7,419 bases of DNA from Ruminococcaceae bacterium UBA5450. GTDB lineage: Bacteria > Bacillota > Clostridia > Oscillospirales > Acutalibacteraceae. Position 1 is the stretch's first letter; every line of letters begins with the position of its first letter. The position numbers and the translations under genes were made by a program. The stretch is from the NCBI GenBank assembly GCA_002424295.1, contig DIQY01000104.1, positions 6,281-13,699 of the forward strand. The letters run 5' to 3'. Under the pieces are notes generated by a model that made no database searches, was not told the origin of the DNA, and saw only the letters and a list, made by a program, of their open reading frames with translations. This document shows, piece by piece, positions 1 to 5,829 of this stretch.

Positions 1-20
1 CCGCATTTCCATTCCCCCAT

Positions 21-49
21 TCATATTTTCCCCAGTTTTCCCATATACT
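21..49 (+). promoter_or_regulatory. Predicted sigma-E promoter of spoIIP
   Basis: TCATATT (21-27), a 14-base spacer, then CATATACT (42-49). The sigma-E consensus known from Bacillus subtilis is KMATATT, 14-15 bases, CATACAMT. The -35 fits fully and the -10 fits at 7 of 8 positions. The transcript would begin near 56 and leave a leader of about 25 nt carrying the ribosome binding site. spoIIP is a mother-cell sigma-E gene in B. subtilis, so site and gene agree. The start point itself is inferred. Confidence 0.72.
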
Positions 50-80
50 CCAACAAAACAAGGACAGGGAGGGATTCTTA

Positions 81-1142
81 TTGGGTAAATACCTTCGTAC
101 AGCCGGAACCGCACTCCTAGCTATTTTTTCCTTCGCCTGTGTGTTTTCAAGGCTGCCGGAATTTTCCGCTCAGCAGGCTGCTGTTGCCGCTGCAGATACG
201 GCTCTGCCACTGGGTTTTTATCATGAAGTCGTCAATCCAAATGAGCCGGAAGCTCTTAATTCTTTGCCTCAATCCGTTTATATTCCGCCGGTTTCCTCTA
301 ATTCCGGCGTTTCTTCAACCGAGCCATCATCAGCGACTGCTGAATCTTCGTCGGGGAGCCTTCCTTCCGATTCACTTTCTGATTCTCTTTTAGACGGAAA
401 CATTCTCGAAACTGATCTTTCTCAGGGTGGAACAGAGCAAGACGGAATCTTTATCAAAAATGCAACTTCCGGACATTCCGTTGACGCAGCAGATGTCCTT
501 TCGCAGACCCCGCCTCTGGAAATTCACAAAGACGGCAGTCCAATGGTACTGATTTATCACACACACACCTGCGAAGCCTATGCAGGTGTTACCAGCAGCG
601 ATGATCCCAGCCTTAGCGTCGCAGCGGTAGGGGATGCCATTGCCGAAGAATTAAAGGCAGCGGGAATCGGCGTCATCCACGATACCACAATTCACGACAG
701 TCCCAATTACAATGGCTGTTATGACCGCAGCTGCGCTACCGTTCAAAAAAATCTTGCGCAGTATCCCAGCATTCAGGTAACACTAGACATTCATCGAGAT
801 TCCATGACAACAAAGGACGGAATCCGCTATAAGCCCACTGCCATCATTAATGGGAAACGAGCCGCACAGGTCATGATCATTTCAGGCTGCGACGACGGCA
901 CACTGGATTTTCCAAACTGGGCCGAAAATCTCAAGTTAGCGGTTCGTCTGCAGTCAGGCGGCACACAATTTTCAAAATTAATGCGCCCGCTCGACTTTAT
1001 CGACCGCCGCTATAACGAAGAGCTTACCAAAGGTTCTCTGCTCTGTGAATTCGGCACAGAGGTAAATACACTGGACGAAGCGGTTTATTCCGGTCATCTC
1101 TTTGGCCAAGTGCTTTCACAGGAACTTTCAAAATTAGCATAG
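81..1142 (+). CDS. spoIIP: Stage II sporulation protein P (SpoIIP)
   Basis: SpoIIP is a membrane-anchored peptidoglycan amidase/endopeptidase. In the mother cell it works with SpoIID and SpoIIM to thin septal peptidoglycan and drive engulfment of the forespore. The 353-residue product has a hydrophobic N-terminal anchor (about residues 7-23), a low-complexity Ser-rich linker (about 71-105), and the catalytic domain from about 150 to the end. Family motifs are clear: LIYHTHTCEAY (157-167), LDIHRDS (235-241) and LLCEFGTEVNTLDEA (320-334). H160/H162, E165 and H238 are the likely zinc-site residues and E323 the likely catalytic acid, judged from family pattern. The start is TTG: GGAGG at 68-72 sits 8 bases upstream, and the first in-frame ATG is only at residue 155 or so, past the anchor. 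The gene converges on gpr, whereas in Bacillus gpr and spoIIP lie in tandem. The linker length is ordinary for the family and nothing looks broken. Confidence 0.95.
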   Translation: MGKYLRTAGTALLAIFSFACVFSRLPEFSAQQAAVAAADTALPLGFYHEVVNPNEPEALNSLPQSVYIPPVSSNSGVSSTEPSSATAESSSGSLPSDSLSDSLLDGNILETDLSQGGTEQDGIFIKNATSGHSVDAADVLSQTPPLEIHKDGSPMVLIYHTHTCEAYAGVTSSDDPSLSVAAVGDAIAEELKAAGIGVIHDTTIHDSPNYNGCYDRSCATVQKNLAQYPSIQVTLDIHRDSMTTKDGIRYKPTAIINGKRAAQVMIISGCDDGTLDFPNWAENLKLAVRLQSGGTQFSKLMRPLDFIDRRYNEELTKGSLLCEFGTEVNTLDEAVYSGHLFGQVLSQELSKLA

Positions 1143-1156
1143 AATGCAGAATGATT

Positions 1157-1954
1157 TTAAGCAAGCATCAGCTGCTCATACGTTTCGGGATCAATCGAAT
1201 CATTTATCGCACAGTTGATCGCAAGGGCCAAAAGTCCTGCCGCGCGCGAAACAAGCGAATCGATTCCACGGGGCGTTACCATCATAGTACCGGCACCTTC
1301 TACCTCTCCGCTGCAAAGGTCTTCACAGAGTGTAGCTGCATCCACCACAGTCGGCACACCAAGCCCAATTACCGGAGCCCCTATTGTCTCTTCATCGAGG
1401 CGCGGCCGATCATTGCGCACGCCGGAACCAGGAGCAATTCCGCCGGTGGAAATTTGTATTGTTTTGCAAAGCCGATGCAGTCTGCCTGCCGCCAGTGCAT
1501 CTACCGCGATTACTGCCGCCGGGTGCATCTTTTGTACCAGCGCACGCAGAAGCTCTGCTGTTTCAATTCCCGTAGTGCCCAAAACACCAGGCTTTACCAC
1601 CGCCACCGAACGCAGCTCTCCTAAACCCACTTCGTGTGCAACTGCCCCTTTGATATGACGGGTCGCAAAAACTTGATCTGCACAAATAGGGCCAAGCGCA
1701 TCCGGCGTCATATCCGCATTCCCGAGACCTGCTACCAAAATTTCTCCTTTTGAAGGCAAAAGTTTTTGCAGCTCGTCCGTTACCAGCCGTCTTAGAGACG
1801 CTTCCTCATCATCTCCGCCGCCAATTCGCGGTGCTTCAATCGTCACATAACACACTTCTCCTTCTTTTGATCTGCGCACCGGAAATCCACGCAAATTTTC
1901 TTTCTGCATTGTTTTTCCACTGCGTTCCATCGCGAGATCTGTTCGATATGCCAT
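1157..1954 (-). CDS. gpr: Germination protease (Gpr), short form
   Basis: Gpr is the aspartate-type protease (MEROPS A25) that starts degradation of DNA-protecting small acid-soluble proteins when spores germinate. It is made in the forespore as a zymogen. The 265-residue product opens with RTDLAME (4-10), the motif around the self-processing site in this family. It then carries GLGNADMTPDALGP (76-89), PGVLGTTGIETAE (122-134), IAVDALAAGRL (149-159), GGIAPGSGVRNDRP (171-184) and MMVTPRGIDSL (224-234). D85 and D152 probably correspond to the two proposed catalytic aspartates of the Bacillus megaterium enzyme, with nearly the same spacing. The ATG start has AGGAGGAAG (1961-1969) 6 bases upstream. 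The protein ends soon after the last conserved motif, about 100 residues shorter than the Bacillus enzyme (about 370). It is divergent from rpsT and convergent with spoIIP, and no terminator is visible at its 3' end. Confidence 0.95.
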   Translation of the reverse strand: MAYRTDLAMERSGKTMQKENLRGFPVRRSKEGEVCYVTIEAPRIGGGDDEEASLRRLVTDELQKLLPSKGEILVAGLGNADMTPDALGPICADQVFATRHIKGAVAHEVGLGELRSVAVVKPGVLGTTGIETAELLRALVQKMHPAAVIAVDALAAGRLHRLCKTIQISTGGIAPGSGVRNDRPRLDEETIGAPVIGLGVPTVVDAATLCEDLCSGEVEGAGTMMVTPRGIDSLVSRAAGLLALAINCAINDSIDPETYEQLMLA

Positions 1955-1983
1955 TAAAATCTTCCTCCTGTCTTTGTTTTTTA

Positions 1984-2013
1984 TAGTCTGTGCGGATTTT
2001 TGCAGATTATTTT
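1984..2013 (-). promoter_or_regulatory. Possible sigma-G promoter of gpr
   Basis: On the minus strand AAAATA (2008-2013), 17 bases, then CAGACTA (1984-1990). The sigma-G consensus is GHATR, 17-18 bases, CATNHTA. The -10 misses one base (G for T) and the -35 lacks its leading G. The start would fall near 1977, about 8 bases before the SD site. The position and the expected regulation of gpr support it, but the region is AT-rich and a chance match is possible. Confidence 0.38.
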
Positions 2014-2044
2014 TTCAAAAACCAATGTTTTTCGAGAAATTTAC

Positions 2045-2073
2045 TTGCTTTTTCAGGGTCACAATGCTATCAT
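2045..2073 (+). promoter_or_regulatory. Sigma-A promoter of rpsT
   Basis: TTGCTT (2045-2050), a 17-base spacer, then TATCAT (2068-2073), preceded by TG at 2065-2066, which makes an extended -10. Transcription would start near 2080 and leave a leader of about 30 nt. This fits a highly expressed monocistronic ribosomal protein gene. Confidence 0.7.
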
Positions 2074-2109
2074 TAATAATATGTGACGACCGTAAAAGGA
2101 GGTGCAACT

Positions 2110-2373
2110 ATGCCGAATATTAAATCCGCGAAGAAGCGCGTAAAAGTTATCGCTACAAAAACGATGATTAACAAGTCGATTAATTCTGAGCTTAAGACCA
2201 ATATAAAGAAAGCAAATGCCGCCGTTGACGCCAAAGCAGAAGATCGTGCCGAGGCCGTGCGTGTCGCCGTTAAAGCTATCGACCAAGCAGCTGCAAAGGG
2301 CATTTTGAAAAAGAATACTGCTGCCCGCAAAAAGTCCAGCTTGAATCGCAAGCTGAATACCGTAAATGCTTGA
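2110..2373 (+). CDS. rpsT: 30S ribosomal protein S20
   Basis: S20 binds 16S rRNA early in assembly of the small ribosomal subunit. The 87-residue product is Lys/Ala-rich and helical, opens with MPNIKSAKKRVKV and ends with the usual NTAARKKSSLNRKLN segment, the standard length and layout for bacterial S20. The reading frame is open from a GTG at 2083, but that codon has no SD site and lies nearly at the predicted transcript start. ATG 2110 has AAAAGGAGG (2094-2102) 7 bases upstream and gives the family's canonical N-terminus. The gene has its own promoter and terminator, so it is probably monocistronic. Its position beside gpr, in divergent orientation, is a familiar Firmicutes neighbourhood. 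Confidence 0.97.
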   Translation: MPNIKSAKKRVKVIATKTMINKSINSELKTNIKKANAAVDAKAEDRAEAVRVAVKAIDQAAAKGILKKNTAARKKSSLNRKLNTVNA

Positions 2374-2386
2374 TTTAAAAGAATCT

Positions 2387-2418
2387 AAAAGCAGAGCTTT
2401 TGCTCTGCTTTTTCTTTT
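2387..2418 (+). terminator. Rho-independent terminator of rpsT
   Basis: AAAAGCAGAGC (2387-2397), a TTTT loop, and GCTCTGCTTTT (2402-2412) form a perfect stem that runs into a T-rich tract. It sits 13 bases after the rpsT stop. Confidence 0.92.
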
Positions 2419-2444
2419 TCCTTTTTTCCCTTGACAACGAATAC

Positions 2445-2473
2445 TTGACTTTTCTTCATCAAATGGATATGAT
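2445..2473 (+). promoter_or_regulatory. Strong sigma-A promoter of the 50-residue ORF
   Basis: TTGACT (2445-2450), a 17-base spacer, then TATGAT (2468-2473): each box is 5/6 to consensus with ideal spacing. Transcription would start near 2480, and the ORF's SD site follows at 2495-2500. A second TTGACA at 2431-2436 has no -10 at the right distance. Confidence 0.72.
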
Positions 2474-2508
2474 AAAAGAAATGAATCGACTATCGGGAGG
2501 TGTCCATT

Positions 2509-2661
2509 ATGAGAACAGAAAATAAATACTCTGTACTGATCGCGATTATCTCAGCAGTTTCAGCGATTGCCGCTGCCACTGTCGCAGTGGTCCTCTTCTT
2601 TGAAAAAAAGAAAAAAGATGAAGAAGAGTTGGACCATTATTTAGACTGCTCCATTCAGTAA
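2509..2661 (+). CDS. Small single-pass membrane protein, 50 aa, function unknown
   Basis: I do not recognise this gene. The start is ATG 2509, with GGGAGG (2495-2500) 8 bases upstream, and the stop is TAA 2659-2661. The product has a short polar N-terminus (MRTENKYS), one hydrophobic Ala/Ile/Val-rich helix (about residues 8-31), then a sharply charged segment FEKKKKDEEELDHYL (31-45) and the tail DCSIQ with a single Cys. By the positive-inside rule the KKKK cluster after the helix suggests an N-out, C-in topology; this is inference. It is a self-contained unit: strong sigma-A-like promoter upstream, terminator 25 bases downstream, and flanking genes ending in terminators of their own. That arrangement, the clean SD site and the membrane-protein composition argue that it is a real gene. 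It could be a small regulator or scaffold of a membrane complex, but nothing in the window shows which. Confidence 0.82.
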   Translation: MRTENKYSVLIAIISAVSAIAAATVAVVLFFEKKKKDEEELDHYLDCSIQ

Positions 2662-2685
2662 TTTTAATCAGTATTTTTCAATTTT

Positions 2686-2723
2686 GGCCCTGCATCGAGA
2701 AAATTTCGATACAGGGCCTTTTT
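2686..2723 (+). terminator. Terminator of the 50-residue ORF
   Basis: GGCCCTGCATCGA (2686-2698) pairs with TCGATACAGGGCC (2706-2718) with a single C-A mismatch. A T-run follows at 2719-2723. This is a strong intrinsic terminator for plus-strand transcription. Confidence 0.88.
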
Positions 2724-2732
2724 CATTCTTAC

Positions 2733-2772
2733 AAAAAAAGCTGCCGCTCCAATTTGAAGCAGCAGCTTTTTA
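2733..2772 (-). terminator. Terminator of the sugar transferase-LCP operon
   Basis: On the minus strand, just after the LCP stop codon, AAAAGCTGCTGCTTC pairs with GAGCGGCAGCTTTT across a short AT loop (one G-T wobble). A run of seven T follows. The plus-strand copy also ends in T-rich sequence, so the element may work in both directions and separate the convergent units. Confidence 0.85.
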
Positions 2773-2783
2773 TTTTTTCTTTT

Positions 2784-3827
2784 TTATGTCTCGTTATAAA
2801 TAAAAGCACGAATTCGTTTGCCGGCATTGCTCAAATTATAGCGCCAAACCCATCCAGCGTCCCCATAAATGCCATCCTGTACATCAGTCTCATACTTAAT
2901 ATCTGGGACTGTAATTTTCTCTAACGACGGTTTACTGCCCAAGAATGGCACATAACTCAAAATTGTATCCTGAGAAAGGCTCGTCTCACACATTCCCATA
3001 GCGGTGCGCACCAGTGCCGGATATTCCGTCATAGGCATCGCTTCTACCTTATCTAAAAGATAGCCAAGTACTTTTTGCTGACGTTCGGCACGGAAGTTAT
3101 CACCGTCATCTTCACGGATACGAGCATAAATAACTGCCTGATTACCATTTAAATGCTGTTGGCCTGTTGTTTTAATCATCTGGGAATCTTTCGCCTGTTC
3201 AGTCTCTGACCCCCAGATTACATCATTCATTTCCTTCATTTCCTCGTCAGAGATATCCATATCAATTCCCCCGACGGAATCGATCAGATTAGCAAACTGT
3301 GCAAAATTAACCGTCATATAATCCTGAATATCCATATTGTAATTCTCGTTCAAGGTGCGAAGTGCAAGAGGAGCCCCACCATAAGCATAAGCATGCGTAA
3401 TCTTCTCTTTTCCATGGCCATCAATCGGCACATAGCTATCGCGCAAAATGGAGGTCAATTTAATTTTGGAATGTGTTTTATCGATGGAGAGAATAATCAT
3501 CGAATCCGAACGGCCATCATCGGAACTCTCGTCTCTGGAATCCACACCAAATAAAGCAATATTAATCACGCCGGTTTCCTTCATATCATCCTGCGCATTT
3601 GAGGCAATGCCCAATTCCGAAGCACTGCGGTCAATCGCCTTGACTGTAAGCGGCGCAAACATATACTGGTAAGCAACCACGGTAAAAGCACCCAACGCAA
3701 CAAACAAAATTGAAAGCGTTAACAGCACTGCTCTGCCCACCGAAACCGGCATTTTTTTTCGCTTTGATGAAGAATGGGATTCGTATGTATCGGGCCGATA
3801 AGACCGATTATTGCGATTCTTACTCAT
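2784..3827 (-). CDS. LytR-CpsA-Psr (LCP) family glycopolymer transferase
   Basis: LCP proteins are membrane-anchored enzymes that move a glycopolymer (teichoic acid, capsule or other wall glycan) from a polyprenyl-diphosphate carrier to peptidoglycan on the outer face of the membrane. The 347-residue product has a basic cytoplasmic N-terminus (about 1-29), one transmembrane helix (about 31-53) and an extracellular LCP domain. Landmarks are GVDSRDE (94-100), GRSDSM (105-110), SILRDSYV (126-133), GGIDMDI (186-192), YARIRED (234-240) and FRAERQQKVL (245-254). The conserved Asp and Arg residues of the lipid-phosphate site are all present. ATG 3827 is preferred because AAGGTG (3834-3839) lies 6 bases upstream; the frame also opens at GTG 3836, but that codon is part of this SD site. 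The ATG overlaps the stop of the sugar transferase as ATGAGTAA, suggesting translational coupling. The polymer it handles cannot be read from the window. Confidence 0.92.
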   Translation of the reverse strand: MSKNRNNRSYRPDTYESHSSSKRKKMPVSVGRAVLLTLSILFVALGAFTVVAYQYMFAPLTVKAIDRSASELGIASNAQDDMKETGVINIALFGVDSRDESSDDGRSDSMIILSIDKTHSKIKLTSILRDSYVPIDGHGKEKITHAYAYGGAPLALRTLNENYNMDIQDYMTVNFAQFANLIDSVGGIDMDISDEEMKEMNDVIWGSETEQAKDSQMIKTTGQQHLNGNQAVIYARIREDDGDNFRAERQQKVLGYLLDKVEAMPMTEYPALVRTAMGMCETSLSQDTILSYVPFLGSKPSLEKITVPDIKYETDVQDGIYGDAGWVWRYNLSNAGKRIRAFIYNET

Positions 3828-5208
3828 CTTTTTCACCTTTTTTCTCTTTTTTGGGTTTCATCATTTGCGGTGACTTTTTAAAAGCCTCCGTACTTTCAGA
3901 CGCTTTTAGAAAAATCGTCAGGGTCTGGAAAACCAGCTTCAGATCCTGCCAAATGCTATACTGTTGAATATACATAAGATCCATCATCAGTTTATCTTTG
4001 GGCGAAGTATTATACTTTCCCTGAATCTGTGCAAGTCCGGTAAGTCCCGCTTTTACACGCAGCCGGTATTGAAACTCCGGTAAAGCATTCGTATATTTTT
4101 CAACATTTTCCAGCATCTCAGGCCGCGGCCCGACAATACTCATATCCCCTTTGATAATATTAAAAATCTGCGGCAATTCGTCCATTCTGGTTTTACGCAA
4201 AAACCTTCCGGGCGGGGTAATGCGTTCATCATCCTCTGTCACAGAACGATTTACACAATTTTCCTCCCGCATGGTACGAAATTTATAAACAGAAAAAACT
4301 CTGCCGTCTTTTGTCATTCTTTTTTGTTTAAAAATAATATGGCCACCGTCATAGGCTTTAATTGCAATCGCACTGCCTAGCATCAAAGGACTTGTGATGA
4401 CCATTGCGATAATAGAAAGGATCAAATCCATGGTCCTTTTGACAAAACGCTGTTCCAAGGTAAGCGTTTTTACCTGGAACATCACCATCGGCGTATCGTC
4501 CATAGTGGTCGCTTTTGCTCCCAAAGAAACAATATCACGAATTTCAAAATCATAATAGATGTTTTTATTGGCAGCATAACAGTATTCTGCCAAATAAGCT
4601 CGTTCCTCTGCAGGAACCTGGTAGAGAAACACCGTATCACTCTGATCGATAAACTGCAGCACATCTGGATTACTGAACGAAATCACCTGATTAATACGGT
4701 ATCTTTTATGATAGCGCCCAATTTTCGGCAATAAATCGCCCACACCTTCTGCGCCGGTTATGACGCAGCAATTTTCTGTAGGATTGATGGTAAAATAAAT
4801 AAAGTTGCCAAAATAAGTCCAGAGAACAATTACGGGAATCTGCAAAAGAAACACCAAAAGCAAAAGCTGCGGGGTTTCATATACAAATGAAGAATTGTTT
4901 CCGTCATTTGTATTCATAATGCAGAGCATTAAATGGGTCACCAAATCTGTCATCAGGGCAGCCAGTACCATCGAACGTGCAAGCTCTTTGCTCTTTTGTT
5001 CGCCAATCCGAAAGCCGCCATAAATTACAATCATCAGTCCGCCAAAAAGCGTAAATGTAATCATCGTTACAGCCGCTGTACGGGAAGGGTGCCAAAGCCA
5101 AGGATTTTCTTTTCCAAAAATTGCAAAGAAAATCAAAAATAGTGCTGCAAACAGCAAAAGCTTCAACAGAAGTACAATGGTGGCCTCGCATTTTTTCAGG
5201 ATTCGCAA
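3820..5208 (-). CDS. Polyprenyl-phosphate sugar-1-phosphate transferase (WbaP/PglC-type bacterial sugar transferase)
   Basis: This enzyme would transfer a sugar-1-phosphate from a nucleotide sugar to undecaprenyl phosphate, the first committed step of surface polysaccharide assembly at the cytoplasmic face of the membrane. The 462-residue product has about four N-terminal transmembrane helices (about 10-31, 46-65, 79-98, 114-137), a soluble middle domain (about 145-245), then the catalytic bacterial sugar transferase domain (about 255-437). That domain holds KRTMDLILS followed by the membrane-inserted helix (258-284), YKFRTM (308-313), RMDELPQ (341-347), GDMSIVGPRPE (354-364) and KAGLTGLAQ (386-394). 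D343-E344 match the catalytic Asp-Glu pair of PglC-type enzymes. The C-terminal tail (450-460) is Lys-rich. The start is TTG, with GGAGG (5216-5220) 7 bases upstream and no nearby ATG. It is the first gene of a two-gene operon with the LCP gene. The sugar donor cannot be predicted. Confidence 0.93.
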   Translation of the reverse strand: MRILKKCEATIVLLLKLLLFAALFLIFFAIFGKENPWLWHPSRTAAVTMITFTLFGGLMIVIYGGFRIGEQKSKELARSMVLAALMTDLVTHLMLCIMNTNDGNNSSFVYETPQLLLLVFLLQIPVIVLWTYFGNFIYFTINPTENCCVITGAEGVGDLLPKIGRYHKRYRINQVISFSNPDVLQFIDQSDTVFLYQVPAEERAYLAEYCYAANKNIYYDFEIRDIVSLGAKATTMDDTPMVMFQVKTLTLEQRFVKRTMDLILSIIAMVITSPLMLGSAIAIKAYDGGHIIFKQKRMTKDGRVFSVYKFRTMREENCVNRSVTEDDERITPPGRFLRKTRMDELPQIFNIIKGDMSIVGPRPEMLENVEKYTNALPEFQYRLRVKAGLTGLAQIQGKYNTSPKDKLMMDLMYIQQYSIWQDLKLVFQTLTIFLKASESTEAFKKSPQMMKPKKEKKGEKDE

Positions 5209-5233
5209 AGGAAAACCTCCCTAAAAGAAACGA

Positions 5234-5260
5234 GTCCGGCCCATCTATAATGGGGCCGAC
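5234..5260 (-). promoter_or_regulatory. GC-rich hairpin in the sugar transferase leader
   Basis: On the minus strand GTCGGCCCCAT (5250-5260) pairs with ATGGGCCGGAC (5234-5244) around a TATAG loop, giving an 11 bp stem with one unpaired base on each side. It lies in the about 64-nt leader between the predicted start and the SD site. Only a moderately T-rich stretch follows, so it may act as a weak terminator of spoVAE transcripts, an attenuator, or an mRNA-stabilising stem. The structure is seen; the role is inference. Confidence 0.55.
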
Positions 5261-5278
5261 AACTAATAAACATTTTTC

Positions 5279-5307
5279 ATTATACCAAACACGACAAACT
5301 TTTACAA
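5279..5307 (-). promoter_or_regulatory. Sigma-A promoter of the sugar transferase-LCP operon
   Basis: On the minus strand TTGTAA (5302-5307), 17 bases, then TATAAT (5279-5284), with TG at the extended -10 position. Transcription would start near 5272, about 64 nt before the TTG start codon. Confidence 0.75.
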
Positions 5308-5366
5308 TATCTTTATCTAAAAATTCAATTTTCCATTTACTTCTAGCCCCGCTTTCCCACACATTT

Positions 5367-5723
5367 TCAGCTTTTATCTCCGGATCGTGCAAAGAGCGCT
5401 GCCAAAAAGCCACATATAACTGCGCCCGCAATTCCTGCGGCACCAGCTGTCAATCCTCCGGTAATAATTCCAAGCGGGCCATAAAGCCGAACCGCCTGAA
5501 GCGTTCCTTTTGCCATCAGATATCCGAATCCAGTGAGCGGCACTGTCGCTCCGGCTCCCGCCCAATTAATGAGCGGCTCATAAATTCCCAATCCACCCAA
5601 CACAACGCCCGCTACAACAAAGCTGACTAAAATTCTCGCCGGTGTCAGTTTGGTAAAATCAATGAGAAGCTGTCCAACAACACAGATCAAACCGCCTACT
5701 AAAAAAGCACGTAAAACATCCAT
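5367..5723 (-). CDS. spoVAE: Stage V sporulation protein AE (SpoVAE)
   Basis: SpoVAE is an integral membrane component of the SpoVA system, which moves Ca-dipicolinate into the forespore and releases it at germination. The 118-residue product is almost wholly hydrophobic, with about four membrane segments. It carries the family sequences RAFLVGGLICVVGQLLID (5-22), KLTPARILVSFVVAG (25-39), GGLGIYEPLINWAGAGATVP (43-62) and LTGFG (63-67), and a Gly/Ala-rich end near 85-110. The length fits the family. The frame is open to a TTG at 5753, but ATG 5723 is preferred: GAGGTG (5730-5735) lies 6 bases upstream, and the extra ten codons are polar and lie over the predicted promoter. In most spore formers the gene follows spoVAC and spoVAD; here it stands alone in the window, between a phosphomutase gene and a polysaccharide operon. 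No convincing terminator follows, so read-through towards the sugar transferase is possible. Confidence 0.93.
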   Translation of the reverse strand: MDVLRAFLVGGLICVVGQLLIDFTKLTPARILVSFVVAGVVLGGLGIYEPLINWAGAGATVPLTGFGYLMAKGTLQAVRLYGPLGIITGGLTAGAAGIAGAVICGFLAALFARSGDKS

Positions 5724-5740
5724 TTTATTCACCTCAGCTT

Positions 5741-5770
5741 TAGTATTTGCCAAGGCGTTTTTGCTTATCC
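5741..5770 (-). promoter_or_regulatory. Probable sigma-G promoter of spoVAE
   Basis: On the minus strand GGATA (5766-5770), 18 bases, then AATACTA (5741-5747). The sigma-G consensus is GHATR, 17-18 bases, CATNHTA. Only the leading C of the -10 and the H position of the -35 differ. Transcription would begin near 5734, leaving a leader of only about 11 nt that begins inside the SD site. spoVA genes are forespore sigma-G genes in Bacillus, which agrees. Confidence 0.6.
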
Positions 5771-5794
5771 TAAAACAAAAATTCTTTTTTACAG

Positions 5795-5829
5795 AAAAAG
5801 AGACTGAGAGAAAAAACCCTCAGCCTCTC
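5795..5829 (-). terminator. Intrinsic terminator ending the small RNA candidate
   Basis: On the minus strand GAGA-GG-CTGAG (5819-5829) pairs with CTCAGTCTC (5800-5808) across a loop of about 10 nt, with a two-base bulge, followed by TTTTT (5795-5799). It would stop transcripts from the promoter at 5941-5969 and any read-through from the phosphomutase gene before the spoVAE promoter. Confidence 0.78.

Noticed and set aside
1151..1658. Two long plus-strand frames (157 and 147 codons) opposite gpr.
   Set aside because: They are antisense to a clearly coding, conserved gene, have no SD site, and their products have odd Cys/Arg/Ser-rich composition without recognisable motifs.
2016..2031. AAAAAC-CAAT-GTTTTT hairpin between gpr and rpsT.
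   Set aside because: It is a weak AT-only 6 bp stem in an AT-rich promoter region between divergent genes, where a terminator would have no transcript to end.
4904..5443. A 179-codon minus-strand frame spanning the spoVAE 3' end, the intergenic gap and the sugar transferase 5' end.
   Set aside because: It overlaps two recognised genes in another frame and the predicted promoter and hairpin. The product shows no family motif and there is no fitting SD site.
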